64,000 nucleotides of DNA from Candidatus Gastranaerophilales bacterium. Its GTDB lineage: Bacteria > Cyanobacteriota > Vampirovibrionia > Gastranaerophilales > Gastranaerophilaceae. This document shows positions 27,161 through 36,757 of the stretch, piece by piece (position 1 is the first letter of the stretch; each line of letters starts with the position of its first letter). The position numbers were made by a program, and so were the translations under genes. The stretch lies in NCBI GenBank assembly GCA_016282705.1, contig JAEELO010000083.1, forward strand, positions 21,877 to 85,876, read 5' to 3'. The notes under the pieces were generated by a model. That model worked only from the letters and a program-made list of their open reading frames with translations. It was not told the origin of the DNA and made no database searches.

Positions 27161-30100
27161 ATGCAGAACTTTATTAAAAATCTTAAATGCGAATATTCCG
27201 AAAAAGTTTCAGCTTTGGTTAAAAAGGGAATTTCTTTTGCCGTATCAGGTATTACAAATTGTGCTAAGCTTGTAATTCTTGCTCAATTAATAATTAAAGA
27301 AAAGAAAAAGGCTGTTTTTACCGTTGAAACCGAACAAAATGCTTTAAAATTTCAAAATGACTTAAAAAAGCTTTTTAACATAGATGCCGTAATATTTCCT
27401 TATCAGGATGGCTCTATTTATGATACAAATTCTAAAAATCTGTATAAATATGCTAAGCAAATAAATATATTAACAACAGAAAACAATGTTATTATAATCC
27501 CGCAAAAGGCATTGTTTGAAAAATTTCCAAATAAAGAATTTTTTGAAAAAAATAATATTAAAATCAAAATAAATGAAGATATTAATGTTGAAGATATAAT
27601 AAGAAAGCTTATAAAGCTTGGCTATAAAAGGAAAACTTTGGTTGCAGATATAGGAGAATTCAGTGTAAGAGGCGATATTCTCGATATATATCCGTTAAAT
27701 GAAAATCCTTTTAGAATAGAACTTTGGGGAGATACAGTTACCGATATCAGAATTTTTGATGCCGCAAATCAAAAAAGTATTCAAAAAACCGAAGAAGCTG
27801 TAATACAGCCTATATATAAATTTATTCTTAATGAAAATTCTTTTAAAGAAATAGAAAAAATCATAAATAAAACAGATGATAATAACCTTGAACTGTTAGA
27901 ACATATTAAAAATCAAGACTATTTTGAAGGAATTGAATATTATGAATCTTGTTTTAATAAGGATTTATATACTATATCAGAGTTAATTTCCAACGATTAT
28001 ACTTTTATTTTTGATGATTATACACAATTTAAAACTAAATATGAAAATATTGAAGAAAATTTATCAAAACAATATGAAGAAAATATAAATACGGAACTTA
28101 CACTTCCGTTAAAAGAAAAAAATCATTTGGATTTAAAAGAATTTTTGACTACGGTAAGTAATTTTCAAAAAATATATTTTGATAATTTTATATCGGACGA
28201 GTATAAAATAAATATCGAGCTTACGACTGAACTAATACCGTATTTTGCTTCAGGCTTGGATGATATAGCAGAATTTATCAAACAAAAGCTTCACCGGCAT
28301 TATAAAATTATTACTGCAAGCGACTATAAAAACAGAATAGAAGAAATTTTAAACGAATATGAAATCCCGTATTCATATAATTATAACGAAATGAATTCGG
28401 TTTTTATTACGGATAACATAGTATTGGCAGGCAGTATTATTGAAGATTGTAAGCTTATTATAATAACGGATAAAGAATTTTTTAATAAGCGTTCAAAAGA
28501 TATAACCGGTGTAAGATTTAATTACAGACGTGAAAACCTTGATTTTATAGAAACTTTAAATGATATAAAAGAGGGTGACTATATTGTACATATGGTTCAC
28601 GGAATAGGTATATTTAAAGGTCTTTCAAAGCAAGTTATAGATAACGAAGAAAAGGATTATTTAACACTTGAATATGCAAAAGGAGATAAATTGCATATTC
28701 CTGCAGAGCAAATTAATATGCTATGCAGATACAGAGGTTCAGGAAATGTATTGCCTCAATTATCTAAAATGGGCGGTAACGACTGGAATACAACCAAAAC
28801 AAAAGTTAGAAAGGCAGTTGAAGATGTTGCTAAAGATTTAATAAATCTTTATGCGTTAAGGAAACTTTCTCAAGGATATGCTTTTGAACCGGATACCGTA
28901 TGGCAGTACGAAATGGAGGATGCTTTTGAATATACCGAAACTCCTGATCAAATGAAGGCTATAAATGATACAAAAGCAGATATGGAATCAGACCGTCCGA
29001 TGGATAGACTTATATGCGGAGATGTAGGTTTTGGTAAAACAGAAGTTGCAATAAGGGCAATTTTTAAGGCAGTCATGGCAGGAAAACAAGCTGCTATAGT
29101 TGTTCCTACAACAATCCTTGCTTTGCAGCATTATCAAACAATTTCTGAAAGATTTAAACCTTTTCCTGTTAAAGTTGAGTTGTTATCAAGATTTAAAACA
29201 TCAAAAGAACAAAAAGAAATTATTAAAAAACTTATTTTAGGTGAAGTTGATGTTGTAATCGGTACTCATAGGCTTCTTCAAGATGATATTCAATTTAAAG
29301 ATTTAGGTTTGCTTGTTATAGATGAAGAGCATAAATTTGGAGTAACACACAAAGAAAAATTAAAACGATTAAAGAAAAATATTGATATTCTTACAATGTC
29401 GGCAACACCTATCCCCAGAACTTTATATATGTCTTTGTCCGGCATAAAAGATATGAGTATTATAAATACCGCACCAACAAACAGACTTCCCATTAAAACA
29501 TTTGTTTCCGAATTTAAAGAAAATATAGTAAAAAATGCTATAAACTATGAGCTTGAAAGAGAAGGACAAGTTTTTTATTTATATAACAGAGTTGAAAGTA
29601 TTTATGAATTTGCTCAAGGCTTAAAAGAACTCATGCCGAATATACGTCTTGCAGTAGCTCACGGTCAAATGGATAAAAATGAACTTGAAAGAATAATGAC
29701 GGATTTTCTAAACAGAGAATATGATGTTCTTTTGTGTACAACAATTATAGAGTCAGGCTTGGATATTCAAAATGCAAATACAATGATAATCCACGATGCT
29801 GATAAATTCGGACTTGCACAGTTATATCAAATAAGAGGCCGAGTCGGAAGAACAGACAGACAGGCTTTTTGTTACTGTTTCTACAAGAACGGAAAACAAC
29901 TTACACAGGATGCTATTAAGCGTTTAAATTACATAAAAGAATTTACAACTCTCGGAAGCGGCTATCAGATTGCTATGAGAGATATAGAAATAAGAGGCGT
30001 TGGTAATGTGCTTGGAACAAAACAGCACGGTCAAATGCTAAATGTCGGGTTTGATACGTACTGTCAATTACTTGAAGATGCCGTTATGGAAATAAAAGAA

Positions 30101-30598
30101 GGAAAAACGATTGAACATAAACCCGCAATTGTTGATATAAATGTAACTGCATATATTCCTGATGAATGGGTCGGTTCAAAAGAACAAAAAATGATTGAAT
30201 ATAAGAGATTAGCTGATGTTAAATCCATTAATGAACTTGATATTATTCAATCGGAGTGGAAAGACAGATTTTCAAAAATATCCGAACCTGTAGAAAACCT
30301 TATAAAGCTGGTTCATTTGAGATTACTTGCCACACAAGCAGGTGTTTCTTTAATAAGAGAAGTTGATTCTTCAATCAGGATATATACAAACCTTTCAAAA
30401 GGTGAATGGAATATAATAACAGCAAAAGCAGATAAAAATATTACGAAATATATTAAATTTACTATTGCCCCAAACACTTGTACAGACGGAAAAAGTATAC
30501 TTTTGTTAAACAGAACTTATTTTAATTTTGATGAATTGTTTAACATTCTTTCAGGTTTATTTTATCATATATTGAAGATAGGATACGATTATAATTAA
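27161..30598 (+). CDS. mfd: transcription-repair coupling factor Mfd
   Basis: Translocase that removes stalled RNA polymerase from damaged DNA and recruits UvrA. The 1145 residues show the UvrB-like N-terminal module, the RNA-polymerase interaction domain near GDYIVHMVHGIGIFKGL (about 465-482), and RecG-like helicase motifs: Walker A GDVGFGKTE, Walker B as DEEHKFG, SATPIPRTLYMS, and RGRVGRTDRQAFCYCFY. The C-terminal TRCF domain ends with VSLIREVDSS. It starts in a region without a clear ribosome site. Confidence 0.97.
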   Translation: MQNFIKNLKCEYSEKVSALVKKGISFAVSGITNCAKLVILAQLIIKEKKKAVFTVETEQNALKFQNDLKKLFNIDAVIFPYQDGSIYDTNSKNLYKYAKQINILTTENNVIIIPQKALFEKFPNKEFFEKNNIKIKINEDINVEDIIRKLIKLGYKRKTLVADIGEFSVRGDILDIYPLNENPFRIELWGDTVTDIRIFDAANQKSIQKTEEAVIQPIYKFILNENSFKEIEKIINKTDDNNLELLEHIKNQDYFEGIEYYESCFNKDLYTISELISNDYTFIFDDYTQFKTKYENIEENLSKQYEENINTELTLPLKEKNHLDLKEFLTTVSNFQKIYFDNFISDEYKINIELTTELIPYFASGLDDIAEFIKQKLHRHYKIITASDYKNRIEEILNEYEIPYSYNYNEMNSVFITDNIVLAGSIIEDCKLIIITDKEFFNKRSKDITGVRFNYRRENLDFIETLNDIKEGDYIVHMVHGIGIFKGLSKQVIDNEEKDYLTLEYAKGDKLHIPAEQINMLCRYRGSGNVLPQLSKMGGNDWNTTKTKVRKAVEDVAKDLINLYALRKLSQGYAFEPDTVWQYEMEDAFEYTETPDQMKAINDTKADMESDRPMDRLICGDVGFGKTEVAIRAIFKAVMAGKQAAIVVPTTILALQHYQTISERFKPFPVKVELLSRFKTSKEQKEIIKKLILGEVDVVIGTHRLLQDDIQFKDLGLLVIDEEHKFGVTHKEKLKRLKKNIDILTMSATPIPRTLYMSLSGIKDMSIINTAPTNRLPIKTFVSEFKENIVKNAINYELEREGQVFYLYNRVESIYEFAQGLKELMPNIRLAVAHGQMDKNELERIMTDFLNREYDVLLCTTIIESGLDIQNANTMIIHDADKFGLAQLYQIRGRVGRTDRQAFCYCFYKNGKQLTQDAIKRLNYIKEFTTLGSGYQIAMRDIEIRGVGNVLGTKQHGQMLNVGFDTYCQLLEDAVMEIKEGKTIEHKPAIVDINVTAYIPDEWVGSKEQKMIEYKRLADVKSINELDIIQSEWKDRFSKISEPVENLIKLVHLRLLATQAGVSLIREVDSSIRIYTNLSKGEWNIITAKADKNITKYIKFTIAPNTCTDGKSILLLNRTYFNFDELFNILSGLFYHILKIGYDYN

Positions 30599-30656
30599 AT
30601 TAATATAAAATTTGTATTCTAAATAAAAAACGGTTAGTTAATCCAAGGAGAGATAT

Positions 30657-31802
30657 ATGAATAAATTAAAAATTGCGATTTTTGCATTACTTGCAATAGT
30701 TGTATTTACAGGTTGTTCTATTAAAAAGAATGATAGTGATATTATGAAAATCAATGATACCGTTATCACAAAATCGGAATTTGATAAAGCATATGAGGCA
30801 ATGGCTGAAAATAATGTGTTTGCTCGAGTAGGTATTGATATAAAAAATGATTCCGATAGTGTTTTTGCTTTAATGTTTAGAGATAAAGTTGTATCAGCAC
30901 TTATAGTTAAAGCTCTTTTAAATGAAGAAATAGAAAAAAGAAAAATTGAAGTTTCTAAAGATGAACTTGAAAATGCAGAAAAAGATATTATCGGAAAATT
31001 CGGCTCTAAAGACCAATTTTTACAATTATTAAAGGTAAACGATATAACATATGACAAATTTAAAAAAGATATTGAAGATGAAATCAAAATGAAAAAATTT
31101 GTCGATTCTATTGCAATGGTTTCAATCGGCGAAGGTGAAGCAAAAAAATATTATGATGCAAATAAAGATCAATTTAAATACCCGAAAAGAGTTAGAGCTT
31201 CTCATATATTAATAGCTTCTAATCCGGAACAAATTAAAGAAAAATTAAAAGAAGAAAATAAAGATATTTCTGATGAAGAATTAGCTGCTAAGACAGAAGA
31301 AATCATGCAAGCTAATCGTAAGAAAGCTGAAGAATTACTTGCAAAAGTTAAAAAATCTCCTTCAAGTTTTGCTAAAGTTGCAAAAGAAAATTCACAAGAT
31401 AGTTTAAGTGCAATAAGAGGCGGAGATTTAGGTTTCTTTGCTAAAGAAGAAATGGTTGAACCTTTTGCGGAAAAAGCATTTTCAATGAAGCCTAATACAA
31501 TATGCGATAAAATTGTTGAAACTCCATATGGTTATCATATTATAATGGTTACAGACAGGAATGAAGCAGGAACTTTATCATTTGAACAAAGTAAGAAAGA
31601 TATTATTACTTATCTTGAAGGCAGAGATAAGACGGAAATATTGAAAAATAAAGTAGAAGCTTTAAGAAAAGAGGCTAAAATAGAGTATTTTGACGATGCT
31701 TATAATCCTGAAACAATACAAACGAAAATAAAAGAAGCCGCAAAAGAAAATCCTGAAGTTCAAAAAAACTTTGAAAATCAAGGTAAAGAGGAAAATAAAT
31801 AG
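30657..31802 (+). CDS. parvulin-type peptidyl-prolyl isomerase lipoprotein (PrsA/SurA-like)
   Basis: Extracytoplasmic folding factor. The 381 residues start with a lipoprotein signal peptide with lipobox FTGC (Cys20). A SurA_N-like chaperone domain spans about 25-160 and a rotamase domain about 175-305, with RVRASHILI, SIRGGDLGFF-like AIRGGDLGFF and ETPYGYHIIMV. The tail is charged. In a Gram-negative cell it probably helps outer-membrane proteins to fold. The ORF is preceded by AAGGAGAG. Confidence 0.9.
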   Translation: MNKLKIAIFALLAIVVFTGCSIKKNDSDIMKINDTVITKSEFDKAYEAMAENNVFARVGIDIKNDSDSVFALMFRDKVVSALIVKALLNEEIEKRKIEVSKDELENAEKDIIGKFGSKDQFLQLLKVNDITYDKFKKDIEDEIKMKKFVDSIAMVSIGEGEAKKYYDANKDQFKYPKRVRASHILIASNPEQIKEKLKEENKDISDEELAAKTEEIMQANRKKAEELLAKVKKSPSSFAKVAKENSQDSLSAIRGGDLGFFAKEEMVEPFAEKAFSMKPNTICDKIVETPYGYHIIMVTDRNEAGTLSFEQSKKDIITYLEGRDKTEILKNKVEALRKEAKIEYFDDAYNPETIQTKIKEAAKENPEVQKNFENQGKEENK

Positions 31803-31810
31803 TTAAATAC

Positions 31811-31840
31811 AAAAAGGGACGATTTTTGTCGTCCCTTTTT
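31811..31840 (+). terminator. terminator just upstream of rfaE2
   Basis: AAAAAGGGACGA and TCGTCCCTTTTT pair over 12 bp around a loop of about six bases, mostly T. The rfaE2 ribosome site begins right after the T run, so any transcript of rfaE2 from upstream must read through this hairpin. Confidence 0.88.
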
Positions 31841-31850
31841 CGGAGAAAAT

Positions 31851-32315
31851 ATGCTCGTACAAAGAAGTGATTTAAATAATTTAATAAAAAAACTAAAATC
31901 AGAAGGCAAAACAATAGTAACTACAAACGGATGTTTTGATATTCTTCATGTCGGACATGTTCGATATTTAGAAAAAGCAAAAAGTTTTGGCGATGTTTTA
32001 ATTGTGGCATTAAATTCCGATAAATCCGTAAAGAGCATAAAAGGAGACAGCCGTCCTATAAACAACGAAAACGACAGAGCAGAAGTTTTAAGTGCATTGA
32101 GAAGTGTTGATTATGTTGTTCTGTTTGATGAGGATTCTCCTATTGATTTATTGCTCCAAATTAAACCAGATGTACATACAAAAGGTGCTGATTATACAAT
32201 CGAAACTCTTCCTGAAGCAAAAGGAATAATGGATGCGGGAGGAAGAATAGAATTTATTTCTTTTGTTGAGGGTAAATCGACAACATCAATAATTGAAAAA
32301 ATGCGTAAATCGTAA
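31851..32315 (+). CDS. rfaE2: D-glycero-beta-D-manno-heptose 1-phosphate adenylyltransferase
   Basis: Makes ADP-heptose for the lipopolysaccharide inner core. The 154 residues carry the nucleotidyltransferase motif TNGCFDILHVGHVRYLE (HxGH) and the late EGKSTTSIIEK motif. It equals the C-terminal half of HldE without the kinase half, so a separate HldA/RfaE1 kinase is expected. CGGAG lies 5 bases before the ATG, directly behind a terminator hairpin. The lipid A cluster follows. Confidence 0.92.
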   Translation: MLVQRSDLNNLIKKLKSEGKTIVTTNGCFDILHVGHVRYLEKAKSFGDVLIVALNSDKSVKSIKGDSRPINNENDRAEVLSALRSVDYVVLFDEDSPIDLLLQIKPDVHTKGADYTIETLPEAKGIMDAGGRIEFISFVEGKSTTSIIEKMRKS

Positions 32316-32373
32316 TAATTTGTTTTTTTTAAACATACGTATTAAAATTAATAAACAACAAATATAGAGGGAT

Positions 32374-33495
32374 ATGAATAAAATGAGCGAATATACATTA
32401 GAAGAAATTGCCGAAATAGTAGGCGGAATTTTAACAAAGGTAGAGGATGTTAAAATTTCAAGATTAGGTCCTCCTTTGTTAGCGGATGAAAATACTCTGG
32501 CGCTTGCATTAGGTGAAGAAGAAATAGAAAATCTTTCAAAAACAAAAGCTAAAGCAGCATTAGTGCCGATTGGTGTTACTTCTGAACTCCTTTCTACAAT
32601 TGAAGCCGAACGTCCTCGTTTGGCTATGATGAAATTGCTCCATTTATTTTATATGCCTCCGGAATCAACACCCGGTATACATCCTTCTGCGACAATACAT
32701 CCTACAGCAAAATTGGGTGAAAATGTTTCAATAGGTCCAAATGTTGTTATTTCAAGAAATGCTTCAATCGGAAAAAATTCAAAAATTCTTGCAAATACAT
32801 ATATAGGACGTTCGGTTCAAATCGGTGAAAATTGTTTATTTCATCCGGGATGTAATATAGGTGATAATGCTATAATCGGAAATAAAGTTGTTTTACAGCA
32901 CGGTGTCAGTATTGCTGCTGACGGATTCAGTTTTGTAACAGAAAATCCAAACAATATAGAAAATGCACGTCAAGAAGGCAGCATAAAACAAGACAATTCA
33001 GACCAAAAAATATTTAAAATTCCATCAGTCGGTTCCGTAGTCATTGGTGATGATGTTGAAATAGGTGCTAATACTTGTATAGACAAAGGGACTATAGAAA
33101 ATACGGTAATCGGTGAGCAGACAAAAATAGATAACCTTGTTCAAATCGGACATAATTGCAAGATTGGAAAAGGTTGTATGATAGTTTCTCAAGTCGGAAT
33201 TGCAGGAAGTTGTAAAATTGGCGACAGAGTCGTAATTGCAGGTCAAGTTGGTATGGCAGATCATATTGAAATCGGAAGCGATTCAATTATTATGGCACAA
33301 GCAGGAGTAACAAGAAGTTTTCCCGAAAAATCAATTCTTATAGATGCACCTGCTATGACAAGAAAAGATTTCTTAAAGAAATTAAAGACAATGAAAAAAG
33401 TTGAAGAATTTGCAACTAAAGCCAAAGATTATGAAAAATTACTTAAAAAGGTAGAAGAATTTGTCGGCAATTTAGATGATGAGAACAAAGAATAA
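32374..33495 (+). CDS. lpxD: UDP-3-O-acylglucosamine N-acyltransferase LpxD
   Basis: Adds the second acyl chain to UDP-glucosamine in lipid A synthesis. The 373 residues begin with the uridine-binding LpxD domain and continue into left-handed beta-helix hexapeptide repeats ([36 protein letters not shown]). The catalytic His region is around VQIGHNC. The start could be ATG 32374 or the ATG three codons later; AGAGG lies only 3 bases before the first. It opens the lpxD-lpxC-fabZ-lpxA run. Confidence 0.95.
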   Translation: MNKMSEYTLEEIAEIVGGILTKVEDVKISRLGPPLLADENTLALALGEEEIENLSKTKAKAALVPIGVTSELLSTIEAERPRLAMMKLLHLFYMPPESTPGIHPSATIHPTAKLGENVSIGPNVVISRNASIGKNSKILANTYIGRSVQIGENCLFHPGCNIGDNAIIGNKVVLQHGVSIAADGFSFVTENPNNIENARQEGSIKQDNSDQKIFKIPSVGSVVIGDDVEIGANTCIDKGTIENTVIGEQTKIDNLVQIGHNCKIGKGCMIVSQVGIAGSCKIGDRVVIAGQVGMADHIEIGSDSIIMAQAGVTRSFPEKSILIDAPAMTRKDFLKKLKTMKKVEEFATKAKDYEKLLKKVEEFVGNLDDENKE

Positions 33496-33524
33496 AACCG
33501 AATATATACTAAAGGACTAATGTA

Positions 33525-34325
33525 ATGGGAACAATAAAACAGGAAGTTGTTTTAAAATCGGTAGCATTGATGACAGGTGCTCCGAGTGAAGCAAAAGTTT
33601 GTCCGTCCGATAAGAAAGGAATAAGATTTCATTTTGGCGGGAAAACCATAGAAGCAGTCATAGATAATGTAGTTTCTACCGAACATTGTACGGTAATTGG
33701 AAATAGTGAAATCAAAGTTATGCTCATAGAGCATTTTATGGCTGCATGTGCAATATGCGGAATTGATTCACTTGATATCTATCTTACTCACTTTGAATTA
33801 CCTATATTAAACGGAGGTTCAAAGGAATGGGTGGATGCATTTAAAAACGCAGGCATAGAAAATCCTGATAAGTCGCCGTGTTCCGTAAAAGAAGGAGTAT
33901 GGTATTTAAACGGGAAAACACATCTTGTTGTTTTACCGTCGGATAAGTTAAATGTTACATATGGGGTTAACTTTAGACATAAAGATTTAAAAAATCGATG
34001 GGTAAGCTTGAATTTAGATAAGCTTGATGAAGTAATTGAAGCAAGAACTTTCGGATATTTAAGTGAGCTTGAAATGCTTCAAAAAGCAGGATACGGCAGA
34101 GGAGCTAGTCTTGAAAATACTCTTGGCTTAACGGATGACGGATATACTGCTGAATTAAAATCTGAATTTGAACCGGTAAAACATAAAATATTAGATTTAA
34201 TTGGCGATTTTTATTTGGCAGGATGTAATATCCTTAATTTTAAAGGTGAAATTATTGTAAAAGAGGCAGGTCATACAGTTCATACAATAGTTGCAAAAAT
34301 GTTAAAGGACAAACTGGAGGCATAA
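33525..34325 (+). CDS. lpxC: UDP-3-O-acyl-N-acetylglucosamine deacetylase LpxC
   Basis: Zinc amidase that commits UDP-GlcNAc to lipid A. The 266 residues have the zinc-site motif MLIEHFMAACA (IEHLMAA in the family) and KHKILDLIGDFYLAG with the second His/Asp pair. The His near the C-terminus (GHTVHT) is the catalytic base region. The protein is shorter than the E. coli enzyme (305) but complete. Its stop overlaps the fabZ ATG by one base. Confidence 0.95.
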   Translation: MGTIKQEVVLKSVALMTGAPSEAKVCPSDKKGIRFHFGGKTIEAVIDNVVSTEHCTVIGNSEIKVMLIEHFMAACAICGIDSLDIYLTHFELPILNGGSKEWVDAFKNAGIENPDKSPCSVKEGVWYLNGKTHLVVLPSDKLNVTYGVNFRHKDLKNRWVSLNLDKLDEVIEARTFGYLSELEMLQKAGYGRGASLENTLGLTDDGYTAELKSEFEPVKHKILDLIGDFYLAGCNILNFKGEIIVKEAGHTVHTIVAKMLKDKLEA

Positions 34326-34780
34326 TGACAGAACAAGATAAAGTATTGACGTTTGATGTAGTTGATATGATGAAAATGATACCTCACAGATATCCGTTTT
34401 TATTGATAGACAGAATAACGGAATGTGTACCCGGTAAATATTGTAAAGGCTACAAAAATTTAACGATGAATGAAGAATTTTTTCAGGGGCATTTCCCCGG
34501 GAATCCTGTATTCCCCGGAGTATTACAACTGGAAGCAATGGCACAAATGTCTGCCAGTGTGTTAATGCCTTTAGATGAATATAAAGACAAATTATTCTTT
34601 TATGCGGGTATTGACGGAGTAAGATTCAGAAAACAAATCAAACCGGGTGACAGATTTGATATGGAAGCAGAGCTTGTTAAATTAAAAGGACCTATAGCAA
34701 AAGCCCATGCAAGAGGTTTTGTTGATGGTCAATTAGCAGTTGAAGCGGATTTGATGTTTTCTGTTGTAGGAAATAAATAA
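34325..34780 (+). CDS. fabZ: 3-hydroxyacyl-ACP dehydratase FabZ
   Basis: Removes water from 3-hydroxyacyl-ACP in fatty-acid synthesis and shares that substrate pool with LpxA and LpxD. The 151 residues show PHRYPFLLIDRI and the active-site FQGHFPGNPVFPGVLQLEAMAQ, with catalytic His and Glu. It is not fused to LpxC, unlike in some phyla. GGAGG precedes the overlapped ATG, suggesting translational coupling to lpxC. Confidence 0.96.
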   Translation: MTEQDKVLTFDVVDMMKMIPHRYPFLLIDRITECVPGKYCKGYKNLTMNEEFFQGHFPGNPVFPGVLQLEAMAQMSASVLMPLDEYKDKLFFYAGIDGVRFRKQIKPGDRFDMEAELVKLKGPIAKAHARGFVDGQLAVEADLMFSVVGNK

Positions 34781-34794
34781 CGGGGGATAAAATA

Positions 34795-35598
34795 ATGACA
34801 ATTCATAATTCAGCAATAATAGCAAAAGATGCGGTTATTCCTGCAAGCTGTGAAATCGGACCAAATACAATTATCGGTGAAGATGTTGTACTTGGTGAAA
34901 ATGTAAAAATTATAGCAAATGCATATTTAGAACATTGTACAATTGGCGACGGGACTTTAATTTCTCCGTTTGCAAGTATAGGTACAGCTCCTCAAGACTT
35001 GGGGTATCACGGTCAAAAAACAAGAACGGTTGTAGGTAAAAATTGTATAATTAAAGAATATGTAACTTTAAACAGAGCTACGGGTGAAGAAGGCTCAATA
35101 ACTAAAATCGGTGATAAATGTTTATTTATGGCATCAAGTCACGTAGCACATAACTGTGTAGTAGAAGACGAAGCAATATTTGCAAATCTTGCTACTATAG
35201 GCGGAAATTGTTTTGTAGGAAAAGGCGCATGGCTTGGAGGAATGAGTGTATATCATCAAAATTTAAGAATAGGTGAATATGCAATAATTTCAGGTTTCTC
35301 TGCATCAAGAATGGATATACTTCCTTTCTGTAAAGCAGACGGTCGTCCCGCTATATTACACGGTATTAACACCGTAGGCTTAAAAAGACGTAATTTCTCG
35401 CCGGAAGAAAGAAAAAATCTTAAAGAAGCATTTAAACTTATTCAGGCAAGAACACATTTGTTGTCGGATGTTGTTAAAATGCTTGAAGAACAGTTTCCGA
35501 ATGATAAAAATGTATTAAAACTTACGGAATTTATTAAGACTTCAAAAAGAGGTATTTACTTAGGCAGAGACAACAAAATGGAAAATGTGGAAATGTAA
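34795..35598 (+). CDS. lpxA: UDP-N-acetylglucosamine acyltransferase LpxA
   Basis: First acylation of UDP-GlcNAc in lipid A synthesis. The 267 residues carry hexapeptide repeats at the N-terminus, the active-site region FMASSHVAHNCVVEDEAIFANLATIGG, and the C-terminal helical part with NTVGLKRRNFSPEERKNL, all diagnostic of LpxA rather than LpxD. Ribosome site GGGGG is close to the ATG. Confidence 0.96.
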   Translation: MTIHNSAIIAKDAVIPASCEIGPNTIIGEDVVLGENVKIIANAYLEHCTIGDGTLISPFASIGTAPQDLGYHGQKTRTVVGKNCIIKEYVTLNRATGEEGSITKIGDKCLFMASSHVAHNCVVEDEAIFANLATIGGNCFVGKGAWLGGMSVYHQNLRIGEYAIISGFSASRMDILPFCKADGRPAILHGINTVGLKRRNFSPEERKNLKEAFKLIQARTHLLSDVVKMLEEQFPNDKNVLKLTEFIKTSKRGIYLGRDNKMENVEM

Positions 35599-35606
35599 GG
35601 TGTTTT

Positions 35607-36710
35607 ATGGATAATTTATGGGAAAAATATGCAAAAGTACTTGTTGATTATTCCGTAAAAGTACAAAAAGGCGAACTGACAATAATTAGAGCAGGTTCAT
35701 ATGTAGCCCAGCCTTTGGTTAAAGAAATTTATAAGCAAGTGCTTAAAAGAGGCGGTTATCCTGTTGTAAGAATGTCTGTAGACGGCTTAAATGAAGTATA
35801 TTTTCAAAATGCTTCGGATGAACAGCTTGAATACATTGACCCTATGACGGAAATAGAATATGAACAGGCAAAAAATCTGATATCAATAGGTGCGCCTTTA
35901 AATGTTAAAAACATGGCAAGACAAGATTCAAAAAAGATGGCGAAACGATCGGGAGTTATGAAAAAACTTTCGGAAAAAATGTTGAAGCGTTCGGCTGAAG
36001 GTGATTTAAACTGGGTTATTGCTGATTTTCCCACACATGCACTTGCACAGGAAGCTAAAATGTCGCTTGATGAATATACCGATTTTCTGATTAAAGCATG
36101 CTGGCTGCATTTGGATAATCCCGTAGAAAAATGGAAGGAAATCGGAGAAAAACAGGAAAAAATAGCTCAATATCTAAACAGTAAATCCAAAATAAGAATA
36201 ACCGGCGATAAAACAGATATAACATTTAATGTCGCAGGCAGAATTTGGAAAAGCTGTGCGGGTGAATACAATTTCCCCGACGGTGAAGTTTATACTTCTC
36301 CTGTTGAAGATAGTGCAAACGGTCAAATATACTTTGATTTTCCTCAAATTTATCATGGAAATGAGGCTCAAAAAGTCTTATTAACATTAGAAAACGGGAA
36401 AGTTGTTAAAGCTCAGGCGGAAAAGGGCGAAGAGTTTTTAAACAGTATGTTGGATATGGATGAAGGCTCAAGATTTATAGGTGAAATTGCCGTAGGTACA
36501 AATGAAATGATACAGGATGTTACAGGTAATATTTTATTTGATGAAAAAATCGGCGGTTCGATACATATGGCAGTGGGGGCTTCATATCCTGATACCGGCG
36601 GAAAAAATGTATCCGGACTTCATTGGGATTTAATTAAAAATATGAAAAACGGCGGAAAAATTTATGCCGATGATGTTCTAATATATGAAAACGGTAAATT
36701 TTTAATATAA
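35607..36710 (+). CDS. M29-family aminopeptidase (AmpS/PepS-like)
   Basis: Metal-dependent cytoplasmic aminopeptidase. The 367 residues match the M29 pattern: N-terminal YAKVLVDYSVKVQKGE, NFPDGEVYTSPVEDSANGQIYFD with ligands for the dimetal centre, RFIGEIAVGTNEM, and GGSIHMAVGASYPDTGGKN then GLHWDLI near the end. It follows lpxA by only 8 bases, so it is probably the last gene of the lipid A transcript, though its role there is unclear. Confidence 0.92.
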   Translation: MDNLWEKYAKVLVDYSVKVQKGELTIIRAGSYVAQPLVKEIYKQVLKRGGYPVVRMSVDGLNEVYFQNASDEQLEYIDPMTEIEYEQAKNLISIGAPLNVKNMARQDSKKMAKRSGVMKKLSEKMLKRSAEGDLNWVIADFPTHALAQEAKMSLDEYTDFLIKACWLHLDNPVEKWKEIGEKQEKIAQYLNSKSKIRITGDKTDITFNVAGRIWKSCAGEYNFPDGEVYTSPVEDSANGQIYFDFPQIYHGNEAQKVLLTLENGKVVKAQAEKGEEFLNSMLDMDEGSRFIGEIAVGTNEMIQDVTGNILFDEKIGGSIHMAVGASYPDTGGKNVSGLHWDLIKNMKNGGKIYADDVLIYENGKFLI

Positions 36711-36729
36711 ATTTAGGTTTTAATATGAT

Positions 36730-36757
36730 AAAAGCACCATTTTATATGGTGCTTTTT
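36730..36757. terminator. bidirectional terminator
   Basis: AAAAGCACCAT and ATGGTGCTTTT pair perfectly around a five-base loop. It ends the lpx operon rightward and the radical SAM gene leftward. Confidence 0.92.

Noticed and set aside
30638-31087. 149-codon minus-strand ORF overlapping the parvulin gene start
   Set aside because: Ser/Phe-rich antisense shadow of the lipoprotein gene, which has a lipobox and ribosome site.
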